Source: Saposhnikovia divaricata
Lineage: Eukaryota; Streptophyta; Magnoliopsida; Apiales; Apiaceae
NCBI GenBank assembly: GCA_036435485.1
Contig: CM071598.1
Location: 194,783,148 to 194,847,147 of the forward strand
DNA length: 64,000 nt
Reading direction: 5' to 3'
In this document: positions 1 to 10,019 of the stretch, piece after piece
How the letters are laid out: each line of letters starts with the position of its first letter
How positions within the stretch are numbered: position 1 is the stretch's first letter
Notes under the pieces: model-generated
What the model was told of the DNA's origin: nothing
What the model saw: only the letters and a program-made list of their open reading frames with translations
The model's database searches: none
Position numbers and translations under genes: made by a program

Positions 1-985
1 CCTGTGGCTTGTATGATTTTTCCCTTCTGAACTTGATGTTCTTGAATCTCTTAGCCATATAAGCCATGGTTGGATTATCCATGCTTTCAATCTCTTCTAT
101 TATGTAGAAGTCTTCATCTTCAACGTCTTTGAGCTGCAGAACCACCTTCTCCTCGTCATCCAACACCTCTTCAATCTTCAATGGTGGTACTTGTGTTGGT
201 TGTGAACTTTGTGAGGATTCACTTGGATAAGCTACTTGTGGTTCATGAGCTACAAGGGCTCCTGACATGTTTGCCAACTTTCCTTTGGTTCCAGTTTGAA
301 TAGCTCTCTTTCGAAAGAGTTCGAGTTCATATGATTTGAGCACACCATAAAGAGTTTTTAGAGAGACATCGCTCAAGTTCCTTCCTACTCTTATGGCTGT
401 GACTTTGTGCTCAAGATGCTCAGGGAGAGTGAGCAAAAATTTGATGTTGATCTCCTTTCTATAATAGAACTTCCCATGAATTTGTAACTCAGCTATTAGC
501 TTACCGAACCTTTCAAACATGTGTGTGAGTTCTTCACTTGGCTTGGCCATGAAGGCTTCATATTGTGATACAAGAATTTGCCTTAGATTTTATCGGACCT
601 CTTCACTTCCTTCACACAACAACTCTATCTTACTCCACATCTCTTTTGCAGATGAACATCCCATGACATTACCATACATGGCTTTGTCTAAAGTGAGAGA
701 GTCGAGCAAGATAAGTCGTAAGTAGTCATCCAAGGCTACTTTCTCCTTTTTGGTCTCTGTGTATTCTGAAGGCCTTTTGGCAACCCAATGGGTTGGAATA
801 ACTTCGTCATTTACAGTAGCAGCAACTACTTCCTTTTGAGGAATGAAAGGGCCGTTCTCAAGGATTCCCATGCATAGTGGATGGGCAGCTTTGATAAATA
901 ACAAGATCTTTCTTTTCCAGAAATTGTAGTTCTCTTTATCAAAGACTGGAATCTTGATACCACTTGACTTCTGAACACTCGTCAT
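1..985 (-). pseudogene. Copia gag fragment, 5' end of an element lacking its LTR
   Basis: On the minus strand the translation from ATG at 985 reads as a Copia Gag with the N-terminal DUF4219/UBN2-like core (FDKENYNFWKRKILLF, then a KIELLCEGSEEVR stretch). It is clearly the same family as the Gag at 57,771, with matching order and spacing. One in-frame TAA at about 590 replaces a codon that is sense in that relative; the frame then stays open to base 1, so the rest lies outside the window. Similarity to the relative starts only at the GATC-ATG around 986-989. Immediately to the right is host DNA shared with the region upstream of MOSC copy 3, so the 5' LTR and leader are missing. It is a truncated, inactive retrotransposon remnant. 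Confidence 0.85.
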
Positions 986-1011
986 GATCTTCATATTTAC
1001 AAGTGTAACGT

Positions 1012-2059
1012 TGTTGGTCCCGGAGTATATTGCAGAAGGGGGGGTTGAATGCAATATAGATAATTTCAAATCTTTAACTCAACAACAATGATAAAGATTG
1101 TAAACTATCTAGATAAGAATTGCAAACACAAGTAGTAATTCAAGATGTTCTCATAAAATAAATGTTTTATTTATTTTGTAATGTGTTGCTACAACCTCGA
1201 GAAAAATGGTTTTCTCAAGCTTCGACTTCTTGTGAGAATCACTACTGAAAGAATGAGAGATGTGTCTCTATATAGACTAATCTTTCTTTTTCATCTCACT
1301 CACATGGGTCGCGGAGCTGTTGTCGTTTTCAAGTAACAGCTCCTCACAATTTGCCCACACATGTGACCTTTCCTAAAATGCTATACAAATAGAGTTATCT
1401 TTAAGCATAAGGCATTCTGGGTTCTTTCCAAAATTAGCTATAACAATTCTAGTAGATGCAGACATGTCATACTCTTTGAATTATCGAGCCTCGTCTTGTG
1501 ATCTCTCAAGCTTATGTCGTAGTCTTGCAGGTCTGCTACAATTTTGACGAATTGCAACAAATCTGTTTCTCGAACATCTAAACTGTCACGGGGGTTTGAC
1601 TGAGATAAAATCCTCAAATCAAATAATTCAGTGAGACACTAACCCTTGCCGCCAAGTTTTCTATCATAGGAATATTCAGTAGTTGACAGTCTGAGCTCAC
1701 GCCAATGTTGCTGTCGGAACTCCAAACTTGCTGTCAAGTGTGAGAATGTTGTTGTCCCCTGCTTCAGCCAATGTTGCTGTCAAATGAAACTTGTTGTCGT
1801 GACCTTGCAACATGCAGTCTTCTTGTAACGTTACCATCAATGCATTGACAGTAACTTTATTATTGCTGTCGAACTGATGTATTCTCTTGAGGCTTGAACA
1901 TATCAATAAACTTCTTCCAAGATATATACTTATTACATTTCAGCAATTATTTGAATACAAGAACACACTCTGGCTGTGACAATATGTTCTACTTAGCCTA
2001 TACAAATAAACTAAGTACTAGTTAAGTTGTCTCTACGCTATCACCCATAAATCCTAACA
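1012..2059. mobile_element. Solo LTR, 1,048 bp, with 5-bp target duplication
   Basis: The segment starts TGTTGGTCCCGG and ends AATCCTAACA. It is flanked by AACGT at 1007-1011 and 2060-2064. Host sequence on either side (ATATTTACAAGTGTAACGT, then TGTATTTCCCTC) joins into the sequence found uninterrupted upstream of MOSC copy 3 at about 24,702-24,735, which acts as an empty site. No internal domain is present, so this is a solo LTR left by LTR-LTR recombination. A G-run (AGAAGGGGGGGTTGAA) near the start is flanked by the inverted repeat TATATTGCA/TGCAATATA. The short ORF 1697-1906 inside is not a gene. Orientation is undetermined. Confidence 0.8.
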
Positions 2060-2064
2060 AACGT

Positions 2065-2257
2065 TGTATTTCCCTCATTTCTTTTATGAGATATCGTTTA
2101 AGAATCGAACTTGTGATCTATCGTGTACAGGATCTTAGTGTTTATCACAAGATAAGGACCTTATCTATTATATAATGTAGTTTATATGATTTGAAATTTT
2201 TGTCAAGATAAATTTAATTACTGCAAATTCGACTAAAAATATTTCAAAAAGAAAATA
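2065..2257. other. Host upstream segment of MOSC copy 1, duplicated upstream of copy 3
   Basis: This about 190-bp stretch aligns by eye with 24,722-24,905 (shared TAAGGACCTTATCTATTATA and TAATGTAGTTTATA). It is the left part of the duplicated upstream region of the MOSC genes, separated from its gene by later insertions. Confidence 0.75.
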
Positions 2258-2717
2258 GACTAATTTACACTTTGCATCCCCTTGATTTGGGCTTATTGCA
2301 CTTCGCATCCAGTAGTATAATTATATGCATTTTGCATCCCTTAATTTTCTAACCCGCTACACTTTGCACTTTTTTACATTTGCACCGTTAAGTCTTACCG
2401 TTATCGTTAGTCAAGAGGGGTAAAGTAGACTTTTCACAAATGAACATATAAATTTTTGACACTTTGCATCTCCTTAGTTTAGACTTATTGCACTTCGCAC
2501 CTGTTAGCATAATTTTTTGGATTGAATATGTTCATTTGTGAAAAGTCTACTTTACCCCTCTTGACTAACGATAACGGTAAGACTTAACGGTGCAAATATA
2601 AAAAAGTGCAAAGTGTAGCGGGTTAGAAAGTTAAAAGATGCAAAATGCATATAATTATACTCCTGGGTACGAAGTGCAATAAGTTTAAACCAAGGGGATA
2701 CAAAGTGTAAATTAGTC
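2258..2717. mobile_element. Foldback MITE, MULE-like, about 460 bp
   Basis: The left arm begins GACTAATTTACACTTTG and the right arm ends with its exact inverse complement CAAAGTGTAAATTAGTC. The arms stay complementary for about 190 bp each (for example CACTTTGCACTTTTTTA and the TTAACGGTGCAAAT region). Flanks are AAGAAAATA (2249-2257) and AAGATAATA (2718-2726), a 9-bp duplication with one mismatch. The region upstream of copy 3 has AAGATAATA once and no insert. A 9-bp duplication with long terminal inverted repeats suits a Mutator-like MITE. There is no coding capacity. Confidence 0.8.
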
Positions 2718-2728
2718 AAGATAATATG

Positions 2729-3175
2729 TGTTATAACCGGATTTCTGCCAAGCCTTGGTTCGGCCCCACTTGCAAAACGAGAAGAATGCGAGGGATTGGT
2801 CCCCCGATTCACCTCTGGTGTGAGAATCAGTAAATCGGTTTTTAGAGAGGAATAAGGTAAAACGTAGAGTGTTTGTGTGTGTTTTTGTTCTTGTCTTAAG
2901 TTTAATGATACCTCTCTTTTTATAGACTTGGTTTCACCTTTTTCTCCTTGGATCCGATCTGGATCGGTATGATGAGGAGACATCATTATTCTTCATTGTC
3001 CCCAATACTCAAGTAAAGTAACAATGTGATCTGTAAAAGGGGAAATGACCATGTGACCATTGAGGGAAAGTGATTGGGCCGAATATGGGCTGAACGACCA
3101 TGGGCCGATCGACTGTAGGGCCTGTTTTGATATTGGGCTTTATGTTTGGCCCAATGGGAAGATGGGCTTCCAACA
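2729..3175 (-). repeat. 3' LTR of the Tat element
   Basis: 447 bp, TG...CA, matching the LTR at 12276-12722 with about 11 differences. The element lies on the minus strand, so this left copy is the 3' LTR. The inner boundary (reverse complement) reads CTCAGGGACA before the LTR, a weak rather than classic polypurine tract. Confidence 0.93.
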
Positions 3176-3261
3176 TGTCCCTGAGCTTCGTTCGGAGATA
3201 TCCTTAGGACGAAGGTCAAACCTTAGATCCATCTTCGGAGTATACCCATCGGACGCCTTGG

Positions 3262-4058
3262 TTGGATAATTTGGCTGATGGACAAGGTCGAGATATTTCT
3301 TGGGAAGTTGTGTCTATTTATGATTTACAGCTGTCTGCTCTCGAGATTCTCGCATCAATCTTGGCCGTTGAATTTGAAACGGCTCTCGATCCAAGCGTCG
3401 TGTCCCTTTATTTAATCCCTACAATTCAATCTTCTTTTTACACACTTCTTTTTCCAGAGATTAAAAAACCCTTTCAGAAAACTTCTATCAACGATTGGGA
3501 ACATTACTTCATCGTCGGAAAATCTTGATTCTCCGATTCTGGTATCAGCCCATCTCCGAAACACATATCCTCAAGAACTCGATCTTATTTCTTCAAGTAA
3601 GTTCCTTTTCCCTTTCTTTTCTCCGTAATTCTCAAACATGGTGATTTGCGCATTTTGTTTCTTCATAGTTCATGTTGTGGGTATATGTATGTATAACTGT
3701 ATGTATATGTGTGAATTCACTTGCATTTCTTGAGCCAAACGTATATGTGATTATCCCCCTTTTCTGCTTTTAGTTTTCTTCATTTTGCCTGGGAAAAAAC
3801 CTTTACGGGATTCTTGGGGTTCATCTGAAAATGATCTAGGAGAAGAACGGCCTTCGGGATTTTGGGGTCTAGATAACTTCCTTCGGGATGTCCCCCTCTT
3901 TTAACCATAGATTTTAGGCTCTTCGATTTTCTTTGCCTTAGGTCATGGATTTGTCCCCGACCGATCTCGGCCCACTGTACTGGGTCGGTTAATTTCTATC
4001 ATCTTTTATTGATGTCCGAGTACATGGCTAATGTCTCTTCATTTCCGAATGCAGGGAC
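3262..4058 (+). promoter_or_regulatory. Promoter / 5'UTR region of the antisense gene, with a UTR intron
   Basis: Upstream of the plus-strand ATG at 4059 lies an AT-rich stretch with TTTATTTAATCC near 3408, then a CT-rich leader. A consensus donor AA|GTAAGT occurs at 3597 and an acceptor AATGCAG|GGAC ends at 4054, so a 458-nt intron in the 5'UTR is likely. The ATG lies 5 nt after the acceptor. Start site and promoter are inferred from composition; only the splice signals are seen directly. The small ORF at 3262-3528 in this stretch is probably not translated. Confidence 0.5.
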
Positions 4059-5806
4059 ATGGATCGGCCGACCGAAGACGCGGGTCAGACAAATCCCTTT
4101 AGTGATGCCGAGTTATATCCGGCCGCCAATTTACGTTCTAGATTGACTGAAGACGATATTGGGTCATACCCATCGTATTACCTTATAGATAAGTACACAT
4201 GGTATTTTTATGCTCCTAGGAGGAACGATAGGATCTGGCATAATCCCGAGGTTCCTGCGTCTTACGGAGGAGGTCGAGCGACGGGCATATCTGAAGCCGC
4301 GTTTAAATGCGGCTTTAGGTTGCCTATGCTTCATATTCTCAAAAGTGTATTGAAGCAGACCAGGGTCGCTATAGGACAACTAGATCCGAATAGTTTTATA
4401 CACATAAACACCTTCCAGGCTCGATGTTTGGCGTGTGAGATAGTACCCCGAACGATTCTCTTTTGGCTTCACTATGAGTTGCGTAGGAACCCGAAGAGTA
4501 AGGGTTTCTATTCCATCACTCGTAAGAATAACCGAGCCGACTGGGCAAAGACAAATTCGAGTAATAAAGAAACTCACCTTAAGTGGGTGTTTGTTTCGGG
4601 TCCGAGGATGGAGAAGTTCGGCACATGGAGAGAGGTCGATCCACATAAATTGAGATTTGCAGATCCCTCGGAGGCGGACAAGCATGATTATAGGCTTCTC
4701 TGCGAGCTCAAAATGGATAAGGTTCCTCTAGCGGACAGTTGGGATAATGACTGGCTGCTCGGTCTTTGGGGTAGTGGTAACCTTCTTTCATTTTTTATTT
4801 TTATCTTTCTGAAGGCATGATTATTCCTAACATATGCCTAATTGTATTTGTCTATGCAGTGGCTTCTCGAGAAGAGATTCTGGAGCGGAAAAGGAGGAAG
4901 GCGGCCGAACTTGCTGCCGCTGATTCGGCCGAAAGAGTAGAACAATCGGCTCCCGACCAGGGGGAAAAGAGTTTGGCCCTTACTCAACCTGCTTCTTCAC
5001 CTCCTCAGGAATCAGGATCGAAGGAAGCGAATCTGAACCCTTCAGTTGAGCCTAGAAAGAGGCTTCGGTCGGGTGATCAGGAGCCGAAGGTGTACTCTCC
5101 TCAATGGAGAGTTTTGGAGAGCGATCAAATAATTGTTCCGGTTCCTCCTTCATCCCGGAATGTGGCTCCCAACCTCTGTCATGGTCTCATTCTTCCGGCT
5201 GATCGACCTACGATTGCTAAGATCTTCAAGCTTGCACCGAAATGATGACCCTTCTGTCTATGTTAAGCTTCTTCTTCTTTCGGTCATATTTATTTGCCTT
5301 GGAGATTTTTAACTTTTTTCCATGTTTGTTTTCAAGGCGCTGCCTGGTCGGCTGTTGTGACCGAACGGGTAGAACAAATGCAAATCCGGTTAAAGCAAGT
5401 TGACCAATTGGATGCTCGGGCAGTTAAGGCGGAAGAGGACCTTCGAAACTCGGCCATTGAGTTGGAGCGAGTGACTGGTCAAGATAAAGCTTTGAAGGAA
5501 GACAATGATGATTTCCAGGAAAAACTGAAAGAGGTGGACATTTTGAAGAAGCGCATTGAATGGAGGAATCAGCAGCTCAAGGCTAGCAGGAAGAACGTCC
5601 AGAAACTGTAGAAGAAGCTTGACTTGACCGAAGAGAGATGCTACCAGATGGGTTATGAGGATGCAGTGTTGAAGGCACATACTCTCGATTTCGATCATAC
5701 TAAGTTGCTTAATGCCGAGCTTGGTATAACGGATCCTGTTGGTAGGGAAAAATCGGATGAACCCCTGGTAGTCTCTTCGGGCGAAGATGAAGCTCTTTCC
5801 GACTAG
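4059..5806 (+). pseudogene. Antisense ORF of the Tat element (gypsy-type plant transposon-domain protein)
   Basis: This gene runs opposite to gag-pol between integrase and the 3' LTR. Residues about 85-200 of the first exon (GFRLPMLHILKSVL, IGQLDPNSFIHINTF, KGFYSI, KWVFVSG) resemble the 'putative gypsy type transposon' domain found in many plant proteins. An intron is likely from a donor at 4771-4777 to the acceptor TATGCAG|TG at 4859, which keeps the frame into a charged, proline-rich segment (to 5245). A further acceptor TTTTCAAG at about 5336 leads to a coiled-coil-like segment (5337-5611). An in-frame TAG at 5609 separates the acidic tail ending at 5806. I found no good donor near 5245, so the second junction is unclear. 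Molecular role unknown; similar antisense ORFs occur in other Tat-clade elements. Confidence 0.65.
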
Positions 5807-5941
5807 TTGCTTTGTAACTTTTCTTTGAACTGTTTAGTTGTGGTAGCCTTCGGGCTTGTAATTCTTAACTTTGCCTTCGGGCTTTTTATCTTTGACTTGG
5901 TTTATTTTTTATGCATCTTTTATGTTACCTTAGCATCCTTT

Positions 5942-6540
5942 TATGCATCTTCGGCATTATTTTGCCTTGCATAATTTTTGTTTTGTTATGCATTTTCGGC
6001 CTTCGGCCTAGCATAATTTCTGTATTTTTATGCATCTTCGGCATTATTTTGCCTTGCATAATTTTTGCTTTGTTATGCATTTTCGGCCTTCGGCCTAGCA
6101 TAATTTCTGTATTTTTATGCATCATCGGCATTATTTTGCCTTGCATAATTTTTGCTTTGTTATGCATTTTCGGCCTTCGGCCTAGCATAATTTCTGTATT
6201 TTTATGCATCTTCGGCATTATTTTGCCTTAGCATAATTTTATCTTTGTTATGCATCTTCGGCCTTCGGCCTAGCATAATTTCTGTATTTTTATGCATCTT
6301 CGGCATTATTTTACCTTAGCATAATTTTATCTTTGTTATGCATCTTCGGCCTTCCAGCCTAGCATAATTTCTGTATTTTTATGCATCTTCGGCATTATTT
6401 TGCCTTAGCATAATTTTATCTTTGTTATGCATCTTCGGCCTTCGGCCTAGCATAATTTCTGTATTTTTATGCATCTTCGGCATTATTTTGCCTTAGCATA
6501 ATTTTATCTTTGTTATGCATCTTCGGCCTTCCAGCCTAAC
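5942..6540. repeat. 87-89 bp tandem minisatellite, about 7 copies
   Basis: Units start TATGCATCTTCGGC at 5942, 6029, 6116, 6203, 6291, 6380 and 6468 and run to about 6540. Each unit is itself a dimer of two related 43-44 bp halves: TATGCATCTTCGGCATTATT and TATGCATTTTCGGCCTTCGG. The second half holds the palindrome CGGCCTTCGGCC. Long open frames on both strands here (about 5911-6231) are products of the repeat and not genes. It lies between the antisense gene and the end of pol. Confidence 0.93.
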
Positions 6541-6784
6541 ATGTTTAGTTATATTAGGTCATAACCTCCCTAGTGTTTGGGTATTTTGTAAATGATTAAG
6601 GTTTTATTCGGTTGATGAAAATTATTTCCTCCCTGCCTTAATCATGTCAAAATAACTAAATACTGAAACAAGAGAACACATGCTTTATTCGATCGTTCTC
6701 GAATATGGGTTCGTTAAGCATAACTCATTTGATTTTCATTGTGCTCTAGTTAACAATCGTAGGCATAAACACGTATTAGGGAGC
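6541..6784. other. Non-coding spacer of the Tat element
   Basis: AT-rich sequence between the minisatellite and the polyprotein stop; no coding signal or repeat seen. Confidence 0.6.
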
Positions 6785-9700
6785 TTACTTATAGAAGCGA
6801 CGAAGGCGTGCTGCGTGCCACGTGTTTTTAATGAGACTTCCGTCCGAATGGGCTAGCTTATATGTGCCTGGGAGAACTATTTCCACCACTGTATAGGGTC
6901 CTTCCCAGTTTGGCATGAGTTTTCCCTATTTTGTGGGCATGGAAGTAGCTAGTTCTCGAAGGACTAAGTCTCCCACTCGGAAGGATCTCTTTTTTATTCC
7001 CGAATCGTAATACTGAGCTGCCTGAAGCTGGTATCTTAAGTTCCTTCGGTAGGCCGCCTCCCTTTCTTCTTCAAGTAGATCAACGTTCGCTCGGAGCCCG
7101 TGTTCATTTGTTTCAATATTGAATACTTGTGTTCGATACGACTCCAGGCCGACTTCCGTTGGCATTAAGGCATCAGTTCCGAAGGCTAGTCTAAATGGCG
7201 TTTCTCCGATTGATGATCTTGGGGTTGTTCGGTAGGCCCATAGGACGTACGACAGTTCTTCGGCCCATAGTCCCTTTGAATCTCCGAGTCTTTTCTTAAT
7301 TCCATCGAAGATTATTTTGTTAGCAGCTTCGATCGCTCCATTCCCTTGAGGCTGACCGACTGAACTAAACTTTTGTTGAATCCCAAATTCGGCTAAGAAT
7401 TTTCTGAATTTGCTTCCAATGAATTGTGTTCCGTTATCTGATACGCAGATCATCTGGATGCCGAATCTTAATATTATCTGTTCTAATACGAACTTTTTTG
7501 CCGCTTCCTCGGTGATAGCTGAGAGGGGTTTGGCTTCCACCCATTTGGTCATGTAATCAATGGCTACAATACAGTATTTTGCTTGTTTAGTGCTGGTCGG
7601 GAGGATACCAACAATGTCTACAGCCCACATTGCAAAGGGAATGGGGTTTAGCACTGATGTCATTTCCTCTGGGGGTTGCTTCGGCACACTGCTGAACAAC
7701 TGACACTATTTGCACTTTTTGGCATATTCCGATGCATCCTCCCTTATTGTTGGCCAAAAGAAACCTTGTCTTAGGATTTTGAAGGCTAGTGATCATCCGG
7801 CGAGGTGTTCTCCGCAAATGCCTTGGTGGACACTTTCGAGAGCCATTCTCTGTTCTTCGGAATCTAGGCATCGAAGCAGAGGTTGAGTGACTGACCTCCT
7901 GAACAACCTTCCTTCAATTATGGAGTAACTGGCTGATCGATATTTGATTCTTTGGGCATCTTTTTTGTCAAGTGGAAGGGTACCTTTCTCCAAGAAGGCT
8001 CTGATCGGAGTCATCCAATTAATTCCTTGGTGTATTTCCAGGCATCGCTTTTTGTCTATCGATGGAATCTTTACTTCGGTCAGATAAATTGAACCCGTGA
8101 CGTTCTGCGTTTCTGCTGAAGCTAACCTTGATAGGGCATCGGCTCGGCTGTTATTCTCCCTAGCTACTTGGCTTAATTCAAATGATTCAAATAGCTCCGA
8201 GCTTTGGCGTACCTTCGTAGCGTAGGCCTTCGTTCGTGGATCTTTTTGTCCATACTCTCCCGAGAACTGCTTGACGACTAGCATTGAGTCACTAAAGGCT
8301 CTTAGGTGCTTTACTTCCAGGCTTTTTGCCAGATCCAATCCTGCTATCAGTGCTTCGTATTCCGCTTCGTTGTTGGTCAGAGGGAAAGTGAATCTGATGG
8401 CTTGGCAAATCCCGAAGCCTTCGGGACTAGTTAGAATGAGTCCTGCTCCATACTTCAATCCGGCTACCGACCCATCAACAAAGAGTTTCCACTTTCTTGG
8501 TGGCCGAATTGATTTTTCTTCGAGTTCTAAATCCTTCGAATCAGAGAAAGAGCATTCCACTATAAAGTCGGCTAGGGCTTGTGCTTTAATCGCTGTTCTT
8601 GGGATGAATTCTAGGTCAAATTCTCCTAATTCGACCGACCAAGCGACCACCCTGCCCGAAGCCTCGGGTCGTTGCATAATTTTCTTCAATGGTTGATTGG
8701 TTACTACTTGCACCGTTCGGCCTTGGAAGTAATGTCGCAACTTTCTTGAGGCCATCACCACCCCATAAGCAAATTTTTCTGCATTGGGGTATCTTGTTTC
8801 TGCATCTTTTAGTATGTGAGAGATGTAGTACACTGGATATTGATTCCCTTCGTGTTGTTTGATCAGAAATGCCCCCAGTGTGTGGTCGTTCACTGCTAAA
8901 TATAGCTGCAGAGTTTCGTTCGGGCTTGGTTTCATTAAGAGGGGGGTTTTTACCAGATATTCTTTGAGCTCTTCAAATGCTTTTTGACAATTTGGACCCC
9001 ATTCGAAGGTCTTTGTCCCCCGAAGTACTTCAAAGAATGGTAGAGCTTTTTCGGCTAATCTAGAGATAAATCTCCTTAGAGCTGCTATTCGTCCGGTCAG
9101 CTTTTGGATTTCCCGAATTGTCTTCGGCGCTTTCATGTCGATTACAGCTTGTATTTTTTTAGGATTTGCCTCGATTCCTCGTGCACTGACCATGTAGCCT
9201 AGAAACTTACCACTGCCCATTCCGAACGTACACTTGTTCGGATTGATCTTCATATTGTTTTTCCTTAATGTTTCGAAACATTCTTTAAGGTCTTCGGCAT
9301 GATCTTTGTTCAATGATTTGACGATCATATCATCTACGTAGCATTCCATATTTCGGCCGATCTGATGTTTGAAAACCTTGTTGATCATTTTTTGGAATGT
9401 TGCCCCTGCGTTCTTCAAACCGAAAGGCATTTTTACGTAGGCATATGTGCCGTTCGGTGTGATGAATGTTGTCTTCGGTATATCCTCGACATTCATCGCT
9501 ATTTGGTGGTATCCCGAGAAAGCGTCTAAGAAACTGAGTATTTGATGCCCCGAAGTGGCGTCTATCAGTTGATCGATGTTCGGCAAGGGATAATGATCCT
9601 TCGGACAATTTTTGTTCAAATCAGTGTAATCCACGCACATTCTCCATTTGCCGTTCGATTTTTTGACTACCACCACGTTTGCCAGCCAATCGGGGTAGTC

Positions 9701-10019
9701 AATTTCATCTATGAATTTTGCCTCCAGCAATTTTTCTACTTCGGCCTGAATGACTTGCTGCCTTTCCATGGCGAAGTTTCTTTTCTTTTGTTTTACAGGC
9801 TGTGCATCAGCCTTGACGTTGAGACAGTGTTTGGCTATTGATGGATCTAATCCAGGCATATCTTCGGGTCCCCCAGGCAAACACGTCATGGTACTGTCTA
9901 ATGATTTTGATGACTTTCTCCTTTAATTCAGGCTCCATGTCTTTGATGTCCCACAAACAACACGACCTCTTCGGTTTCGGCTGCTGGTTCGGCAATCGGG
10001 TTGGATAGGTCGGCTCCAA
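6785..10019 (-). pseudogene. pol: Tat pol: RT, two RNase H domains, integrase (broken)
   Basis: Reads right to left. From about 9,889 there is an RT with the YVDD active site (CYVDDMIVKS, about 9,315-9,350), then a Gypsy RNase H (YYISHILKDAETRYPNAEKF). A second, independent RNase H follows (KWKLFVDGSVAGLKYGAGLI, NNEAEYEALIAGL, SDSMLVVKQ). The integrase has an H-H/C-C zinc region and a D-D-E core (AVDIVG, VSDNGTQF, AIEAAN). In-frame stops are at 7793-7795 (TGA), 7706-7708 (TAG) and 6926-6928 (TAG); sense reading continues in the same frame to TAA at 6785. A frameshift in a G-run near 9,872 separates HDVFAWG from PEDMPGLDPS, and a second, near 9,930-9,960, separates this part from gag. Plant Tat elements normally encode one continuous Gag-Pol. 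Confidence 0.93.

Noticed and set aside
1012..2059. 5' LTR belonging to the gag fragment at 1-985
   Set aside because: The segment has AACGT on both sides and host sequence shared with copy 3 on both sides, so it is a solo LTR; no primer site lies between it and gag.
2552..2986. 144-codon minus ORF and its twin at 12135-12533
   Set aside because: They run through the two LTR copies of the Tat element and one also through the foldback; shared LTR sequence explains the similarity.
5911..6231. Repetitive 106- and 97-codon ORFs on opposite strands
   Set aside because: Products of the 87-bp (= 29 codon) minisatellite staying in frame; no gene context.
8271..8696. 141-codon plus ORF opposite to Tat pol
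   Set aside because: Shadow of the RNase H coding strand; no start context or domain.
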